IMG/VR virus record: IMGVR_UViG_3300032246_001746
Location: 1 to 20,082 of that record
DNA from: a virus
DNA: 20,082 nt
Direction: 5' to 3' (one strand)
This document shows, one piece after another, positions 19,490 to 20,082 of the stretch. The position numbers and the translations under genes are program-made. Numbering within the stretch: position 1 is the stretch's first letter; the number at the start of each line of letters is the position of its first letter. Under the pieces are notes generated by a model. The model had not been told where the DNA came from. It did no database searches and saw only the letters and a list, made by a program, of their open reading frames with translations.

Positions 19490-20082
19490 ATGAAAGTATT
19501 AGTTACTGGTGCAGAAGGTTACATTGGTAGCCATCTGTGTCAAATGATTCGAAACACAAGGCCTGATATTAAAGTTTATAGGTCGGAATGGATTGAAACC
19601 GACATTCGTGATAAACGTGAGTTAAATATTTGGAGAGGAACTCAGTTTGATACCGTCATTCATTTGGCCGCCTTGGTTTGTGTAGGTGAATCTGTAAAAG
19701 ATCCAATAGATTACTATGAAACAAATGTGTCTGGTACTTTAAATGTCCTTAAATCATTGTCATATAAGAATTTTATTTTTGCATCTACTGGTGCTGCGGC
19801 CAATCCTACTAGTCCGTATGCATATTCTAAACTTATGGCTGAAAGTATCATCAAGCAGAAACTTGGAGAAAACTACCATACCATATTCCGTTTCTATAAC
19901 GTGATTGGTACTGACGGCTATCCTGCAACGAATCCTGATGGTCTGTTCTATAATCTAAAGAATGCTGTCACAAGTGGTGCTTTCTCTCTATATGGTACTG
20001 ATTATGTGACCAAGGATGGTACTGCAATACGTGAGTATGTCCATGTGAATGATATTTGTAGAGCCATCATTAAAGCGATAGA
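19490..20082 (+). CDS. NAD-dependent sugar epimerase, GalE-like (3'-truncated by window edge)
   Basis: The frame is open from ATG 19490 to the right edge, giving 197 residues of an extended short-chain dehydrogenase. The N-terminal Rossmann signature is VTGAEGYIGSH (GxxGxxG). A typical HLAALVCVGESVKDP follows, then the catalytic Ser/Thr region ASTGAAA, YAYSK (YxxxK) and FRFYNVIGTDGYPATNPDG. The DGTAIREYVHVNDI motif is characteristic of UDP-glucose/galactose 4-epimerases. The enzyme probably interconverts UDP-hexoses to supply a glycosyltransferase; related dehydratases are less likely given that motif. The ribosome site is weak. It may act with the GT2 enzyme at 11946 or with genes beyond the edge. 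Confidence 0.88.
   Translation, partial: MKVLVTGAEGYIGSHLCQMIRNTRPDIKVYRSEWIETDIRDKRELNIWRGTQFDTVIHLAALVCVGESVKDPIDYYETNVSGTLNVLKSLSYKNFIFASTGAAANPTSPYAYSKLMAESIIKQKLGENYHTIFRFYNVIGTDGYPATNPDGLFYNLKNAVTSGAFSLYGTDYVTKDGTAIREYVHVNDICRAIIKAI

Noticed and set aside
1-20082. tRNA genes, CRISPR arrays, insertion sequences, integrase or attachment sites
   Set aside because: No cloverleaf, CCA-ended acceptor, regular short repeat array, transposase motif or terminal inverted repeat was seen; gaps between genes are too short to hold most of these.

Overview
The window is a gene-dense, AT-rich stretch with every recognisable gene on the + strand. It comes from a tailed phage of the T4-like (myovirus) type that infects a Gram-negative bacterium. 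T4-type replication proteins (CHC2/Toprim primase of the gp61 type, RNase H of the FEN family) sit beside phage nucleotide metabolism (ThyX, MazG-like, NrdA, thioredoxin, NrdB). A lysis cassette includes a lipoprotein spanin, which implies an outer membrane. Many small conserved proteins are of kinds seen in marine and freshwater T4-like phages. I cannot name the host; the low GC and gene content fit aquatic hosts such as SAR11-like or methylotrophic bacteria, but this is inference.

Layout. (1) 1-4140: late-type genes for virion or head-associated proteins, including Lys/Glu-rich modular proteins with repeated I/L-x-E motifs, a putative decoration-like protein behind a near-consensus T4 late promoter, and two proteins whose N-termini resemble the T4 internal-protein capsid-targeting peptide. 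(2) 4143-6465: lysis cassette (two-TM i-spanin, o-spanin lipoprotein, GH19 endolysin, 3TM-type holin), then a tiny secreted cationic protein and a coiled-coil tail-anchored protein. (3) 6486-13659: primase, then thyX-mazG-nrdA-trx. Next comes a three-gene insert (class I glutamine amidotransferase-like, LpxH-like metallophosphoesterase, GT2 glycosyltransferase), then nrdB. A perfect sigma70-type promoter in the 3' end of the primase gene feeds this dNTP unit. (4) 13681-15910: zinc ribbon, GIY-YIG nuclease, an unknown protein, RNase H and a conserved phage protein. (5) 15928-17011: five tiny genes, most behind a perfect TTGACA-N16-TATAAT promoter; two share an HCRTP motif and one is AbrB-like. 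(6) 17057-20082: a 736-aa HExxH plus VWA protein, a small unknown, and the start of a GalE-like epimerase that runs off the edge.

How it fits together. MazG-like, ThyX, NrdA/NrdB and thioredoxin supply and clean dNTP pools for the primase/RNase H replication machinery. The LpxH-like enzyme, glycosyltransferase and GalE-like epimerase suggest a second programme that changes host surface glycolipid. The left side is the late virion and lysis programme. Spacing is extremely tight (many ATGA or TAATG overlaps) and no gap exceeds about 80 bases. I found no tRNA, CRISPR array, insertion sequence or strong terminator.
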